Shown in pieces: positions 46,942 through 58,913 of a DNA stretch of 64,000 bases. The first letter of the stretch is position 1; each line of letters opens with the position of its first letter. The notes under the pieces are model-generated. The model saw only the letters and a list, made by a program, of their open reading frames with translations. It did not search any database and was not told the DNA's origin. The translations under genes were made by a program, and so were the position numbers. The stretch is from Ailurus styani (taxonomy: Eukaryota; Chordata; Mammalia; Carnivora; Ailuridae): the NCBI GenBank assembly GCA_002007465.1, contig LNAC01000278.1, positions 62,001 through 126,000 on the forward strand, given 5' to 3'.

Positions 46942-47464
46942 GAAGACATGAAAGACAGCATAATAACAACCCGCAGTGGTATAAACTGGTGTAAACTGTG
47001 ACAGAGATAACCAACCAAGGAAATGGTCCATGAACATAAGTAGCTATCCAATTGCTAGATACTTCTGTATACTATGAAAATGTAAGATTACGTTTTTATC
47101 ATTCATATCTTGAATATTTAAAAATAGTTAAACCAAACACCTTTCCATACAGAAAATCTCACTTTTTACCCCTTTCACTTTTCAGCTACAGGTGGTTCTT
47201 CCAAATTAAGGCTTATGTCCCATTTCTCACTTTCTTTTCAGGCTTACACAACATGTTCTTCAAGAAAACAACAGCAAATTAATAGAATAGAATAGTTATA
47301 TTTTTGAGATGCTATAATTAAATGATATATTGGACTTTGCTAAGAGCAGGACAATTGCTTTCAAGACTTCTGTGAAATACTCTGATAATCAAAATTAATA
47401 GGCATATTTGAAATAAACTATCAAAGAGTGTCTTCTATTATGATCTTTAGGTCTTTATTTCTTA
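46942..47464. other. Unassigned AT-rich DNA
   Basis: About 520 bases with no recognised feature. Confidence 0.4.
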
Positions 47465-47956
47465 TACTTTTTTATTGAGGTAGAACTGACATATGGCATT
47501 ATATTAGTTTCAGCGATACGACATGATGATCAGATAATTGTATATATCACAAAATAATCACAATATCTAGTCAACATCCATCACCACACAGTTACAGAAT
47601 TTGTTTTCTTGTGATGAGAACTTTTAAGATTTACTCTCAGCCACTTTCAAATATGTGACACATTAACTATAGTCACTATGCTGTACCCCATGATTTATTT
47701 ATTTTATAGATGGAAGTTTTGACTCCCTTTACCCATTTTGCCCACTGCCTCTGGCAACCATCAATCTGTTTTTTATATCTATGAGCTCGTGTTTTTTGTT
47801 TTGTTTTGTCGTTTTTTAGATTCTACATATAAACGAGATTGTATACTATTTGTCTTTCTCTGCTTGACTTACTTCACCTAGCCCAATGCCCTCAAGACCC
47901 ATTCATGCTGTTGCAAATGGCAAGACTTTATTCTTTTTTATGTCTGATAATATTCC

Positions 47957-48045
47957 ATTATATATATCAATATATCTATATCTATCTATCTATAGATCTA
48001 TCTATAGATCAATAGATATAGATCTATATATATATATTGTGATAT
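47957..48045. repeat. Tetranucleotide/dinucleotide repeat with palindromic steps
   Basis: Mixed (TATC)n, (TAGA)n and (TA)n with repeated tagatcta-type palindromes. It lies in reversed L1 ORF2 at the same place as the microsatellite at 41828, on the opposite strand. Confidence 0.85.
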
Positions 48046-50131
48046 ATGTATCACAATTTTTTTATCCATTCATCTATCAATGGACACTCAAGTTGTTTTC
48101 ATATATTAACTATTATAAATCATGCTGCAGTGAACATGGGGGTGCCTATATCTTTTTAAGTTAATGTTTTCATTTTCTTCCAATAAATACCCAGAGGTAT
48201 TCCTGGGTATAGAGGTGGGATTCCTAGATTATATGGTAGTTCTATTTTTAATTTTTGAGGAAACTCCCTACTGTCTTTTCTGTAGTGGCTGAACCAATTT
48301 ATATTTCTGCCAACTGTGCACAAGTTTTCCCTTTTCTCCACATCCTTGCCAACACTTGTTATTTCTTGTCTTTTTGATACTAGCCATTCTACCAGGTGGT
48401 TTGGATGTGCATTCCACTGATGACTGGTGATGTTGAGCACCTTTTCCTGTACCTGTTAGCTATCTGTATGTCTTCTAGGAAAAGGTATATTCAGATCCTC
48501 TGGTCATTTTTTTGATCCTCTGCCAATTTTTAAATCAGATTGTTTTTCTGCTATTGAGTTGTAGGAGTTCTTTATGTATTTGAATATTAACCCCTTATCT
48601 GATATATGATTTGACAATATTTTCTCTTATTTCATAAGTTGCCTTTTCATTTTGTTGATGGTTTCCTTTACTGTGCAGAAGCTTTTTGATTTGATTAGTC
48701 AGTCCATTTGATTTTGTTTGTTTGTTTGTTTTTTCCACTTTTGTTGTTTTTGCCTTGATATCAAATCCAAAAAATCATCTCTAAGACTGATGTCCAGGAG
48801 CTTACTGTTTATGCTTTTTTTTTAGCAGTTCTATTGTTTCCAGTCTTACATTCAAGCCTTTAATTCACTCTGAGTTTATCTTTGTGTATGATGCAAGATA
48901 GTGATCCAGTTCACACTTTTCCATGTGGCTGTCCAGTTTTCCCAACACCATTTACTGAAGAGACTGTTCTTTACCACTGTATGTTCTTGGCTCTTTTTTC
49001 AAAAATTAATTGACCACATATGTGTGGATTTATTTCTAGGCTCTCTATTTTGTTCTAATGATCTTACAATACTGTTTGGATTACTATAGCTTTGTAATAC
49101 AGTTTAAAATCAGGGAATATGATGCTTTGTTCTTCTTTCTCAAGATTGCTTTGGCTATTTGTGGTCTTTTGTGGTCCCATACAAATTTTAAGATTATTCT
49201 ATTTATGTGAAAAATTCCATTAGAAAATTGATAGGGATTGAGTTGGATGTGTATATTGATTTAGATTATATGGACATTTTAACAATACTAATTAATTAGT
49301 ATTGAACATAGAATATCTTTCCATTTATTTGTGTCTCCTTCAATTTCTATCATCAATGTTTTCAGTGTATAGGTCTTACACTTCCTTGGTTAAATTTATT
49401 TATAGGTATTTTAATGTTTTTGAATCAATTATAAATGAGATTGTTTTCTTAATTCCTTTCTGATAATTAATTATCCATGTATAAAAATGCAACATGTTTC
49501 TGTATATTAATTTTACATCCTATGAATTTACTGAATTTGTTTATTAGTTTTAACAGTTTTTTTGTCGATTCTTTATGGTTTTCTATGTATAAGGTCATCT
49601 TATCTTCAAATAGTGACACTTGTACTTTCTTCCTTTCCAATTGAAACGCCTTTAATTTCTTTTTCTTGCCCAATTGCTCTGGCTAGGACTTCCAATACTA
49701 TATTGAATAAAAGCGGCAAGAGTGGACATTCTTGGCTTGTTCCTGATCTTAGAGGAAAAGCTTTTCAGCTTCATACCATTTGGTATGATGTTAGCTGTGG
49801 GCTTGTCATATATGGTCTTTATTATGTTGGGGTACATTTCTACTATATCTACTTTGTTGAGAGGTTTTTTCCCCCACCATAAATGGATGCTGAATTTTGT
49901 CAAATGCATTTCTATATCTATTGAGATGATCACATGATTTTTAATTCTTCATTTTGTTAGTGTGGTGTATCACATTGATTTGTTGATGTCGAGCCACACT
50001 TGCATACTTGCATCCCTGGAATAATTCCCACTTGATTATGATGTATAATCCTTTTATGTATTCTTGAATTTGGTTTACTAATATTTTGTTGAGGATTTGC
50101 ATCTATGTTCATCAGGGAGATTGGCTGGTAA

Positions 50132-50758
50132 TTTTCTTTCTTTTTTTTTTTTTGAAGTTTTTATTTTAATTCCAGTTAGTTAACACGGTGTTATATTAGT
50201 TTCAGGTGTACAATATAGTGATTTAACGAGTCCATTCATCACCTGAGGTTCATGACAAGTGTATTTCATAATCTCCATTACCTATTTAACCCATCTCCCA
50301 ATCCCCTCCCTCCTAGTAACCATCAGTTTGTTCTCTATAATTAAGAGTCTGTTTTGGGGTGCCTGGGTGGCTCAGTTGGTTAAGTGTCTGCCTTTGGCTC
50401 AGGTCATGATCCCAGGGTCCTAGGATTGAGCCCCACATCATGCTTCCTGCACAGCAGTGAGTCTGATTCTCCCTCTTTCTCTCCCTCCCCCCATTCCCCT
50501 CCCTCTTTCTTTCTCTCTCTCTCTCTCTCTCTCTTACTTTCCCTCTCCCTTTCCCCCTCCCCTCCCTTTCCCTTCCCGTCCCCTTCCACTTGTGCTGTGT
50601 CTCTTGCTTTCTCTCTCTCAAATAAATAAAATCTTAAAAAAAAAAAAAAGAGTGTGTTTCTTGGTTTGTCTCTCTTTTTCCTTTTGCTCATTTGTTTTGT
50701 TTATTAAATTTCACATATGAGTGAAATCATATAGTATTTGTCTTCTGCTGATGGCCTA
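50132..50758 (-). mobile_element. L1 3' end inserted in L1 number 4
   Basis: The host text ggctggtaattttctttc is broken and resumes with ctataattttcttgtcttgt. Between lies poly-T, then the reversed L1 3' end (tttattttaattccagttag) up to catatagtatttgtcttctg. Flanks taattttctt on both sides fit a target duplication. A SINE (50356-50647) sits inside. Confidence 0.82.
50356..50647 (+). mobile_element. Carnivore SINE with long pyrimidine tract
   Basis: Head ggggtgcctgggtggctcag, body normal, then about 150 bases (50465-50625) of almost pure C and T before the caaataaataaaatctt tail. This makes it about 90 bases longer than neighbours. Flanks aagagtctgtttt and aagagtgtgttt. Confidence 0.94.
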
Positions 50759-51187
50759 TAATTTTCTTGTCTTGTGGTGCCCTCATCTAGTTTTAGTATC
50801 AGGGTAATGCTTACTTCATAAAATGAGTTTGGAAGTTTTCCTTCCTCTTCTATTTTTTGGAAGAGTTTGAGAAAAATTAATATCAGTTCTTCTTTTTCAT
50901 TGTTTGGTAGAATGCACCAGTGAAGCTGTCTGGTCCTGGACTTTGTTTGTTGAGAGGTTTTTGATCATTGATTCAGTTTCCTTACAGTCTGTTCAGATTT
51001 TCTATTTTTTCATGATTCAGTGTTGGGAGGTTGTGTTTTTCTATGAATTTATCCATTTCTTCTAGGTTCTCTAATTTGTTGGTATAAAATTGTTCATTAT
51101 TATGACCTCTTGGTCTTCTTATGATCCTTTGTACTTCTGTGGTTTCTGTTGTAACATCTCCCCTTTCATAAATGATTTCATTTTTTT

Positions 51188-51378
51188 AAAAGATTTTATT
51201 TATTTATTTCACAGAGAGAGAGAGAGATCACAAGTAGGCAGAGAGGCAGGCAGAGAGAGAGGAGGAAGCAGGCTCCCCACTGAGCAGAGAGCCCAATGTG
51301 GGGCTTGATCCCAAGACCCGGAGATCATGACCTAAGCTGAAGGCAGAGGCTTAACACACTGAGCCACCCAGGCACCTC
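51188..51378 (-). mobile_element. Carnivore SINE, young, in L1 number 4
   Basis: Standard copy. Duplication ttcattttttt at 51177-51187 and 51379-51389. Confidence 0.96.
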
Positions 51379-51939
51379 TTCATTTTTTTGAGTACTCTTT
51401 TTTCTTTCTTTTTTTCTTTTTCATGAGTCTAGCCAGAAGTTCAATGATTTTGTTTATCTTTTCAAAGAACCAGCGCTTAGTTTCATTGATCTGTTCCATT
51501 GTTTTTTTAGTCTGTGTTTCATTTTTTTCTGCTCTTCGTTATTTCCTTCCTTCTACTAACGTTGGGCTTTATTTATTCTTCTTTTTCTAGTTTCTTCAGG
51601 AGCAAATTAGGTATGTTTGTGTTTTTTTTGACATTTTTCTTGCTTCTTGAGCTAGGCATTTATCGCTATGAGCTTCCCTCTTAGAGCCGCTCTTGTTGCA
51701 TCCCTTATGCTTTTGTATGTTGTATTTCCATTTTCATTTGTCTCAAGGCATTTTTAAAATTTCTCTTTTGTCATCATCATTGACCCTTCAGTTGTTCAAT
51801 AGCATGTTGTTTAATTTCCACAAAATTGTGACTTTTCCAGTTTTCTCTTTGTAATACCTTCTAGTTTCACACCACTGTGGTCAGAAAAGATACTTGGTAT
51901 TATTTCATCCTTGCTAAATTTGTTAAAACTCATTTTGTG

Positions 51940-52148
51940 TTGGGGCACCTGCGTGGTTCAGTCATTAAACGTCCACCTTCAGCTCAGATCATGACCCCAC
52001 GGTCCTGGGATCAAGCCCTGCACTGGACTTCCTGCCGGATGGGAAGCCTGCTTCTCCCTCTCCTACTCCCCCTGCTTGTATTCCCTCTCTTGCTGTGTCT
52101 GCCTCTCTCTTTCTCTGTGTCAAATAAATAAATAAAATGTTTTTTTAA
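51940..52148 (+). mobile_element. Carnivore SINE in L1 number 4
   Basis: Head ggggcacctgcgtggttcag, tail caaataaataaataaaatgttt. Perfect duplication aaaactcattttgtg at 51925-51939 and 52149-52163. Confidence 0.95.
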
Positions 52149-52848
52149 AAAACTCATTTTGTGGCCTAATGTATGATCTATCCTGGAGAACATCCCATGT
52201 GCACTTGAGAAGAATATGTATTCTGCTGTTTTTGGCTGGAATGTTCTCTATATATCTATTAAGTCCATCTGGTCTGACATGTCATTTAAGGCCAATGTTT
52301 CCTTATTGATTATCTGTCTGGATGATTTATACATTGATAATGGTGGGTATTAAAGTACTTACTATTATTGTATTGCTATCTATTTCTCCCTTTAGATCTG
52401 TTAATATTGTTTTATATATTCAGGGCTTCTATACTGGGAGCATAGATATTTACAAATGTTATATTCCCTTATTGGATTGACCCTTTTATCATTATGCAAT
52501 GCCTTCTTTTCTTCTTATTACAGTCTTTGTTTTAAAGTCCATCTTGTCTGATGTAAGTACAGATACCCCAGCTTTCTTTTGGCTTCCATATACATGAAAT
52601 ATCTTTTTCCATCTCTTCATTTCCCATCTGTGTGTATCCTTATATCTGAAGTGAATCTCTTGTAGGCAAGATATAGATGGGTCTTGTTTGTTTGTTTTAT
52701 TTTTTAAATTTTTTAGTCAGGTTTATTGAAGTAAAATTTATAAAAGATAAAATTCACACATTTTACATATACAGTTCTATGAATTTTGTCATATACAAGC
52801 GTATATAGTCATGTAATCACCACCACAGTCAAGATATAGAACATTTCC

Positions 52849-53040
52849 TCGGGCACCTCAGTCGGTTAAGCCACTGCCTTTGGCTCAGTTCATGATCTCA
52901 GGGTCCTGGGATCGAGCCCCGCATTGGGCTCTCTGCTCAGCAGGGAGCCTGCTTCCTCCTCTTTCTCTGCCTGCCTCTCTGCCTACTTGTGATCTCTCTC
53001 TCTCTCTCTGTGAAATAAATAAATAAAATCTTAAAAAAAA
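52849..53040 (+). mobile_element. Carnivore SINE, second insertion at a reused site
   Basis: Head tcgggcacctcagtcgg is short of the gggtgg step. Perfect 18-base duplication aagatatagaacatttcc at 52831-52848 and 53041-53058. Confidence 0.95.
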
Positions 53041-53058
53041 AAGATATAGAACATTTCC

Positions 53059-53509
53059 AGAGGGAGACCAAGAAACAGATTTTAAATATAGAGAACAAAC
53101 TGATGGTTACCAGAGTGGAGGTGGGAGGAGGGTGGGTGAAATAGGTGATGGGGATTAAAGAGCATATTTACCATGATGAGCACTGTGTAATATATAGATA
53201 TAGATTTGATGAACCACCATATTGTACACTTGAAACTAATATTACACTGCATGTTAAGCATACTAGAATTAAAAATTTAAACTTAATTTTATTTTTTTAT
53301 TTTTTTTTTAAAGATTTTATTTATTTATTCAACAGAGAGAGATCACAAGTAGGCAGAGAGGCAGGCAGAGAGAGAGGAGGAGGCAGGCTCCCTGAGGAGC
53401 AGAGAGCCCGATGCGGGCCTCGATCCCAGGACCCTGGGATCATGACCTGAGCCGAAAGCAGAGGCTTTAACCCACTGAGCCACCCAGGCGCCCTAAACTT
53501 AATTTTAAA
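53059..53509 (+). mobile_element. L1 3' fragment, first insertion at the reused site
   Basis: agagggagaccaagaaacag to agaattaaaaatttaaac: the L1 3'UTR, about 220 bases without the SINE in its tail. Its left flank aagatatagaacatttcc (53041-53058) recurs as aagatatagaacattacc at 53510-53527, one mismatch. Confidence 0.85.
53291..53493 (-). mobile_element. Carnivore SINE, young, in the L1 fragment tail
   Basis: Standard minus-strand copy. Perfect duplication taaacttaatttt at 53278-53290 and 53494-53506. Confidence 0.96.
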
Positions 53510-53805
53510 AAGATATAGAACATTACCATCTTCCCAAAGTTTCCTCATGTCTCTTTGTAACTGGTTATCTTCTTCCATTCCATGTCTACCACTACAATTT
53601 TGTCTTTTCCAGAATGCAATCATAATGATTTTTTAAATAATGTTTTTGTGATTCATTCATGTTACATGCATGAGTAGTCTTTCCTTTTTATTGCTAAGCA
53701 GTATTAGATTCTATGATTATACTATTTGTTTATCTCTTTATATCTTTCAGTGCCAGCTACATTTTGAGTTATATCCAGAAATATGGTTTTCTGGAAGATA
53801 TTTTT

Positions 53806-54440
53806 GGTTCACTAAATAAACAATTATTGAGCCTCTATGCCTGTGGATTCTAAGGTGAATATGGGGCAGTTTTATTTAGAAGGGAAAATGACAGAGCAGG
53901 TGAAAGAACAGGACATGAAGTTTTTATTGTTTTTATAAAGGCTCTATGAGAAGGCAAGTTTTGTTAGACTGTGAAAACTCTTTGAAACATAAGTACATAC
54001 AGTATTTAATTATGGAATTTTTTCAGCAAACCTATTTGTCAATTCTCTTTATCGTGTGTGTTCAATTTCATTGATTGTAATGTCCCAATTAAAATCTTAT
54101 GATGGGATAATACAGTAATTAAGATCATATGGTTTAGACCCACAGTAACATGGATTCAATTACTGTGTTTGTTGCTCTTTCAGTATTGTAGACATTTGTT
54201 GTTTTGTCTTTCTGGAACAGCAACCCCTATTCTAAAAAATGCTCCCCAAACTGTGATTCTCATGGAAGCTGCCATCCCTTAGGCAACGACTCCTTGAGTA
54301 CTGAATCCTCTTGGTTTCCTATCTTGGCTCTTCTTTTCCCACCACGTTTTTGTTTAGATGCCAGATCCCTCATTGTCTGTTTTGTGACTGATTCAAAAAT
54401 AACACGGCTAGGTTTGGTGTTTTTTTTTTTTTAATTCTAG
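53806..54440. other. Unassigned DNA
   Basis: About 630 bases. The left edge may hold an L2/MIR scrap (aaataaacaattattgagcc). No gene recognised. Confidence 0.4.
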
Positions 54441-54600
54441 GAATTTTGCTAATCCTTTTAATGCATTATCTCATTTAATTGTGACAACCACAGTGAGTCA
54501 TGATGCAGTGACTGTTATTATCCCTATTTTTCTCATGAGGAAACAGATGTTTAGAGATGTTTATAAAAGCCACAGGGCTAGTAGGAGGTGGGACCAGCTC
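54441..54600 (+). mobile_element. MIR SINE
   Basis: gcattatctcatttaattgt, tattatccctatttttctcatg and gaggaaacagatgtttag occur in MIR order. Confidence 0.75.
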
Positions 54601-55139
54601 CCTTCAAAGTCCTTGCTTATAGTCACAAAATGTGGGTCTCAGAAGTCAAAACCTCACTCCTCACCCAGGACATGTCCAGTGGGGCCTCTTGTCTCCTTGT
54701 GCTATGGTTGGGTGGAGGAGTATTCAATGTCTAGTTTCACCTCTACTGTACTTTAGCTTTACTGGCATCATGGATTCCATGAGTCTTGTTAAATACTGGG
54801 TAGTTTTCACTGCTATTTTTAGATCCTTAAACATTTAGCAGAGTGCCTCAGCCTTGTTATCACAGCCTTTGAGGGCCTTCAATATGATATTTATCTCTTT
54901 CAAAATAGACATAATCACTCTAATTTTACCTGTCTGTGATTTGTGGTTTTCTTAGTTTTCCCTGTTGTAGATGTTTTCTCCAGGTACTTTATGCTTTGCT
55001 ACTTCTCTTTGGAACTGGAGCATTTTTTTCAATGGAACCGGGTTAATTTTTTTCATTTTGTTTAGTCTTTTTGGATGCTTCTCTTTTTGCACAAAGCTTA
55101 AGTTTGTTGGGACAGATCTGCTGAACTATTTTGTCCTGC
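54601..55139. other. Unassigned DNA
   Basis: About 540 bases without a recognised repeat or gene. An open frame at 54971-55237 is hydrophobic but resembles nothing known and continues into an LTR. Confidence 0.4.
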
Positions 55140-55475
55140 CTATTACACTACAATGGACTAAATGGTTTTATCTCCCAAATTCGTGTGTTGAAATCTTAAT
55201 CCCCAAAGTGATGGTATTAGAAAGTGGGGCTTCGTGAGGTGATTAGCCCTCATGTATGGGGTAAGTGCTCCTCTAAGAAAGACCCTTTGCTTCTTCTGCC
55301 ATGAAAAGTTACAGTGAAAAAGATGGCAAGTGGGCCTTCACTGACAAAATCTGCGAGCACCTTGATCTTGGGTTTCCCAGGCTCCAGAACATGAGAAATA
55401 AATTTCTATTGTTGATAAACTACTCAATTTGGGTGTTTTGTTATAGCTGCCCAAATAGACTGACATATACTGAGA
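55140..55475 (+). mobile_element. MaLR-type solo LTR
   Basis: gtgttgaaatcttaatcccc (55182), gtgatggtattagaaagtgg (55209), caccttgatcttgggtttcc (55359), caggctccagaacatgagaa (55378) and ataaatttctattgttgata (55398) follow the MaLR LTR order, including its poly(A) signal. Only one LTR is seen. This is an old viral-derived element with no coding part here. Confidence 0.7.
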
Positions 55476-55711
55476 GCAGTGTCATTCAAACTCTAGGACA
55501 CAACTCACTAGTGAGTTATGAAATCAATTAGTGGGTTGTTACTAGTATTTTTAAAACAGAAAATAGAACTGAAAACATCAGGGTGTATTATACATAATAA
55601 GGATTAATACAATTTTGTGAAACATTTGTGTCAATTGTGTGTGTATGTGTTACAATGTAAGATATATTTCTAACTGTGAGTGATGGTCAAGAGTTTGAGG
55701 ATGGCTCTCTT
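55476..55711. other. Possible old DNA transposon piece
   Basis: gagttatgaaatcaattagtgggttgt, split by decay, resembles a hAT-type repeat I have seen with 'gaaatcaatttagtgggtc'. Weak. Confidence 0.3.
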
Positions 55712-55725
55712 AAAAAGTCTTCCTC

Positions 55726-55900
55726 ATGGGACACCTGGGTGGCTCAGTTGGTTAAGCGACTGCTTTTGGCTCAGGTCATGATCCTGGAGTCCCAAGATCG
55801 AGTCCCACATCAGGCTCCCAGCTCCATGGGGAGTCTGCTTCTCCCTCTGAACTTCTCCCCTCTCATGCTCTCTCACATTCTCTCTCTCTCTCAAATAAAT
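55726..55900 (+). mobile_element. Carnivore SINE, older
   Basis: Head gggacacctgggtggctcag, body ttggttaagcgactgctttt, tail caaataaataaaaaatc. Flanks aaaaagtcttcctc (55712) and aaaaaatcttcttc (55901). Confidence 0.93.
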
Positions 55901-56043
55901 AAAAAATCTTCTTCTTTGGAATGTCCTGATTTATCCTATAGGAAGGTCACTTTTTCCTTCTTCTTTCTATAGCTCAATTAAACCACAAATAATGGCATTT
56001 ACTAGATTTCACAGTTGTGACAATTAACTCAAGAACTGAAGCA

Positions 56044-56179
56044 GGGCACCATGGTGGCACTCTCAGTTAAGCATCCAACTCTTGATTTGGGCTCAGGCCA
56101 TGATCTCAGGGTCCTGAGATCAAGCCCCATATCAGGCTCCATGCTCAGTGTGGAGTCTGCTTGTCCTTCTCTCTCTGAT

Positions 56180-56224
<45 letters not shown>

Positions 56225-56236
56225 AAATAAATAAAT
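56044..56236 (+). mobile_element. Carnivore SINE, older, with (CT)n
   Basis: Head gggcaccatggtggcactct is altered. A pure CT run of about 42 bases at 56178-56220 precedes the aaataaataaataaat tail. Perfect duplication agaactgaagca at 56032-56043 and 56237-56248. Confidence 0.93.
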
Positions 56237-56248
56237 AGAACTGAAGCA

Positions 56249-57630
56249 TAGCCTGTAAGTATCCTAGATCTATGTCAATTTATGATGTTATAAAGCATTT
56301 CATCCTAGATGGAAAATTATTGACCAGCTTCTATAAAGTGCTTAGAACATTTCTTATCCCAAAAACCAGTGCATTCAATTTGTGCCTTGTCCTTAGAGAT
56401 CTAAACATTTTGTCTCATATGGTTGGTTTGGTTTGGCTTGTTTTGGTTTCATTTTTTTAGTGCTTACCATGTTTTCTTTTGAATGCCAGGCATTGAAATA
56501 GTTACTAAGGATACACTGGAGAATGAAATAGACATAGCCTCTCTCCTGATAAAGCTTATTCTCTTCATTTGTGACAAGGACTGTTACTTATGTCCTACTG
56601 GTTTTATTTTCTTCCTCAATCCTCACTTATGGGACTTGACTTCTTGCTGAAATTTTTGCAGACCTCCTCCTTGTCCTTAACCATTTTGTGAAGCCTGGGT
56701 CAAAGGTGAAAGGGAGAGTTAGACTCTGTGTCTGCCCTGGAGAAAAGTGTAGCTTTCCTGCTTATGAGAAAACTAAAAGCTTTCTTAAGAGCAGCTGAGA
56801 CAAATATCAAGCATTTTTTTTTCCTGTAGGAGATCACCAGGTTGACCTATGTAATCTTATCTATGGAATCCTCTTCCCGAAACTATTATCTCACTCAATC
56901 CTTACTCTTCTTAGGAAGGTTCTAATAAGACAAATATTCGGGATCCAACAATAACGGCTAGGATAACGGTGTCACTGGCTCTGGGAATCGTGACTACACA
57001 AATGTTTTAGAGAATGTTAAAAATGCTCACTCATGAGGTGTGCCCTGAGGAACTTATTACTATCAATGACTAAATCACATGTGTGACAGGGAGATTTTTA
57101 ATTAATTAGAATGGATTCAGGGTTATTCAAGGTAAACACACCATTCAATATCAAATATTTGTGAACATCTCTTAAATCTATGCTAGGAATTCTGCTAGGC
57201 TCTGAGAACACAGCCAGACAATTGAAAAGGCTTGTCTGTGTTCACCATATCTAATTCCTCTCCTCCCATTCTCTTTTAAACCTACTCTAGGAAGGCTTTT
57301 CACCTCCACTACCCCCTCTGACACGGTTTTTTCCAGGTCACTAGGTACTGACCTTTCCACTGTCAAATCCAATAGTCCTTGGTCCTCCTCAGCCTCACGT
57401 AGCGGCAGCATTTCAGAGTTGCTCCCTCCCTCCTCCTGGAAAGCTTCTCTGCACTTGGCTTCAGAGATATCACACCCTCTTGGTTTTCTTCCCTACACGA
57501 CGCAGGGCTGTCCCCCAACTCCCGTAAGGCCGCTGTGCCAGGTGGAACAGGTACATGCAAAACACCTGACTGACCTGCTGAACAAGCTTAAAAGGGAATT
57601 ATGGAATCCTCTCTTTATGCTTACAGTACT
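56249..57630. other. Mostly unassigned DNA with two L2 3'-end scraps
   Basis: 56455-56590 (cttaccatgttttcttttga, atgccaggcattgaaatag) and 57140-57230 (atctatgctaggaattctgc) resemble reversed L2 3' ends. The rest, including a purine/pyrimidine-balanced block at 57390-57560, is unassigned. No exon recognised. Confidence 0.4.
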
Positions 57631-58690
57631 TTATCAAGATATGAATTATAAACAGAAAATTATATACCCCTGGTTTGACAAGCATAGGTACCAGTGTAAC
57701 TAACACTCAGATCAAGATGTATCACCCCGGAAATTCCCTGGTGCCCTTTTCCACTCACCCCAACCCAAAGGCAACCAATTTTCTACTTTCTGACATCGAT
57801 CAAAGATTAGTCTATTCTCAAATTTCATATAATGGGAATAATACAGTATGTTACTGTCATGTGCTTCTTTCACCTGCATGGTTTTTAGATTCATTCATAT
57901 ATAAGGAGTCTATTCTTTCTTATGGCCAGGTAGTGGTCTGCTATATGAATACACCACACTTGTTTGCTCATTCTATTGATGGAGAAGCAGGTTATTTCCT
58001 CATATGGGCTACTGTGAATAAAGCTATGATAATAAAGTTACTAATAACATTTGCCTTTTGGCTGAAATATTTATTTCTCTTGGGGTATGTATCTGGAATG
58101 GAATTGCTAGGTAATAAGGTAGGTGCATGTCTAACTTTCTAAAAAACTGCCAGTTTTCCAAAGCTGTTAAACCACCACCTTCGTGGAGTAGTTCAGATTG
58201 CTCTGCATTCTTGCCAATACACAGAAACGAAGCAAGGCCAGCCCTCCCTCTGCTTTACCACCTGTCCCCTCAGTCCCCTAGATCTCCCTGTGAACTCTTG
58301 AACTGAAGGGCTGGAGAACGTTAAAAGGGAATGGTGGAGTCAGTCTTTTCAATATGAGTCATTCTGGTGGGTGTATAGTGGTATCTCACTGTGGTTTCAA
58401 TTTTAATTTTTCTTATGACAAATGATGTTGAGAAAGCACATTTTCATAAGTTTACTGGCCATTTGAATATCTTCTTTATGAACTAATGGTTTAAGTTTTT
58501 TGCCTATAATTATAGTTTTGTTTGACTTATTATTGTTGACTTGCAGGACTCTATGAATCCTTCATCAGATATACGTACTGTGAATATTTTCTTCCAGTTT
58601 GTAGTCTGCCTTTCTATTTTCTCAGTGACATATTTTGATGAACTGAAATTTTAAATTTTGATGGTAATTACCTTTATATCCCGTATAGGG
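57631..58690 (-). mobile_element. Old LINE-1, 3' side, minus strand
   Basis: atgtatcaccccggaaattc, ttttagattcattcatatat, gaataaagctatgataataa, atggaattgctaggtaata and tcttccagtttgtagtctgc follow reversed L1 ORF2/3'UTR. Bases 58200-58335 do not fit L1 and may be an insertion. A 155-codon open stretch, 57675-58142, is antisense to the L1 and is not a gene. Confidence 0.75.
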
Positions 58691-58913
58691 ATCACTGCCA
58701 AGACAGTGAAGTTTTCCCCCCTACGTTTTCTCTCTTTGAACATTCACAGTTTCAGTTTTCATATTCAGCTTCACAATATTGACTTAAAAGACCACCGTCA
58801 GTCACTCAGATGTCTCTAGTTGTCTTAACTTTTCTCCTTGCTCCCATCCTTGCCCTCCCTGCTGCCCCTTCCCAAGGGGGCAGCCATAGTGACCCTTTAA
58901 AAACATCATTCAG

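Larger units (their letters stand above)
47465..52705 (-). mobile_element. LINE-1 number 4, minus strand, nearly 5 kb
   Basis: Starts with the reversed L1 3'UTR (tttttattgaggtagaactg) and runs through reversed ORF2: C-terminal region near 48290-48360, RT region near 49640-49760 (reversed ADD and FNIVLE text), endonuclease near 52550-52700 (ttgtaggcaagatatagatg). Insertions: another L1 3' end (about 50132-50758) and three SINEs. Stops are frequent, so it is inactive. Confidence 0.88.
52706..53805 (-). mobile_element. Old LINE-1, 3'UTR side, minus strand
   Basis: tcaggtttattgaagtaaaa, tcatgtaatcaccaccacag, gtttcctcatgtctctttg and ctttccttttttattgctaag-like text follow the reversed 3' part of old mammalian L1. 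Two insertions at one target site (see 52849 and 53059) split it. Confidence 0.75.

Noticed and set aside
57675..58142. 155-codon open frame
   Set aside because: It is antisense to an old L1 and overlaps recognisable reversed ORF2/3'UTR text.
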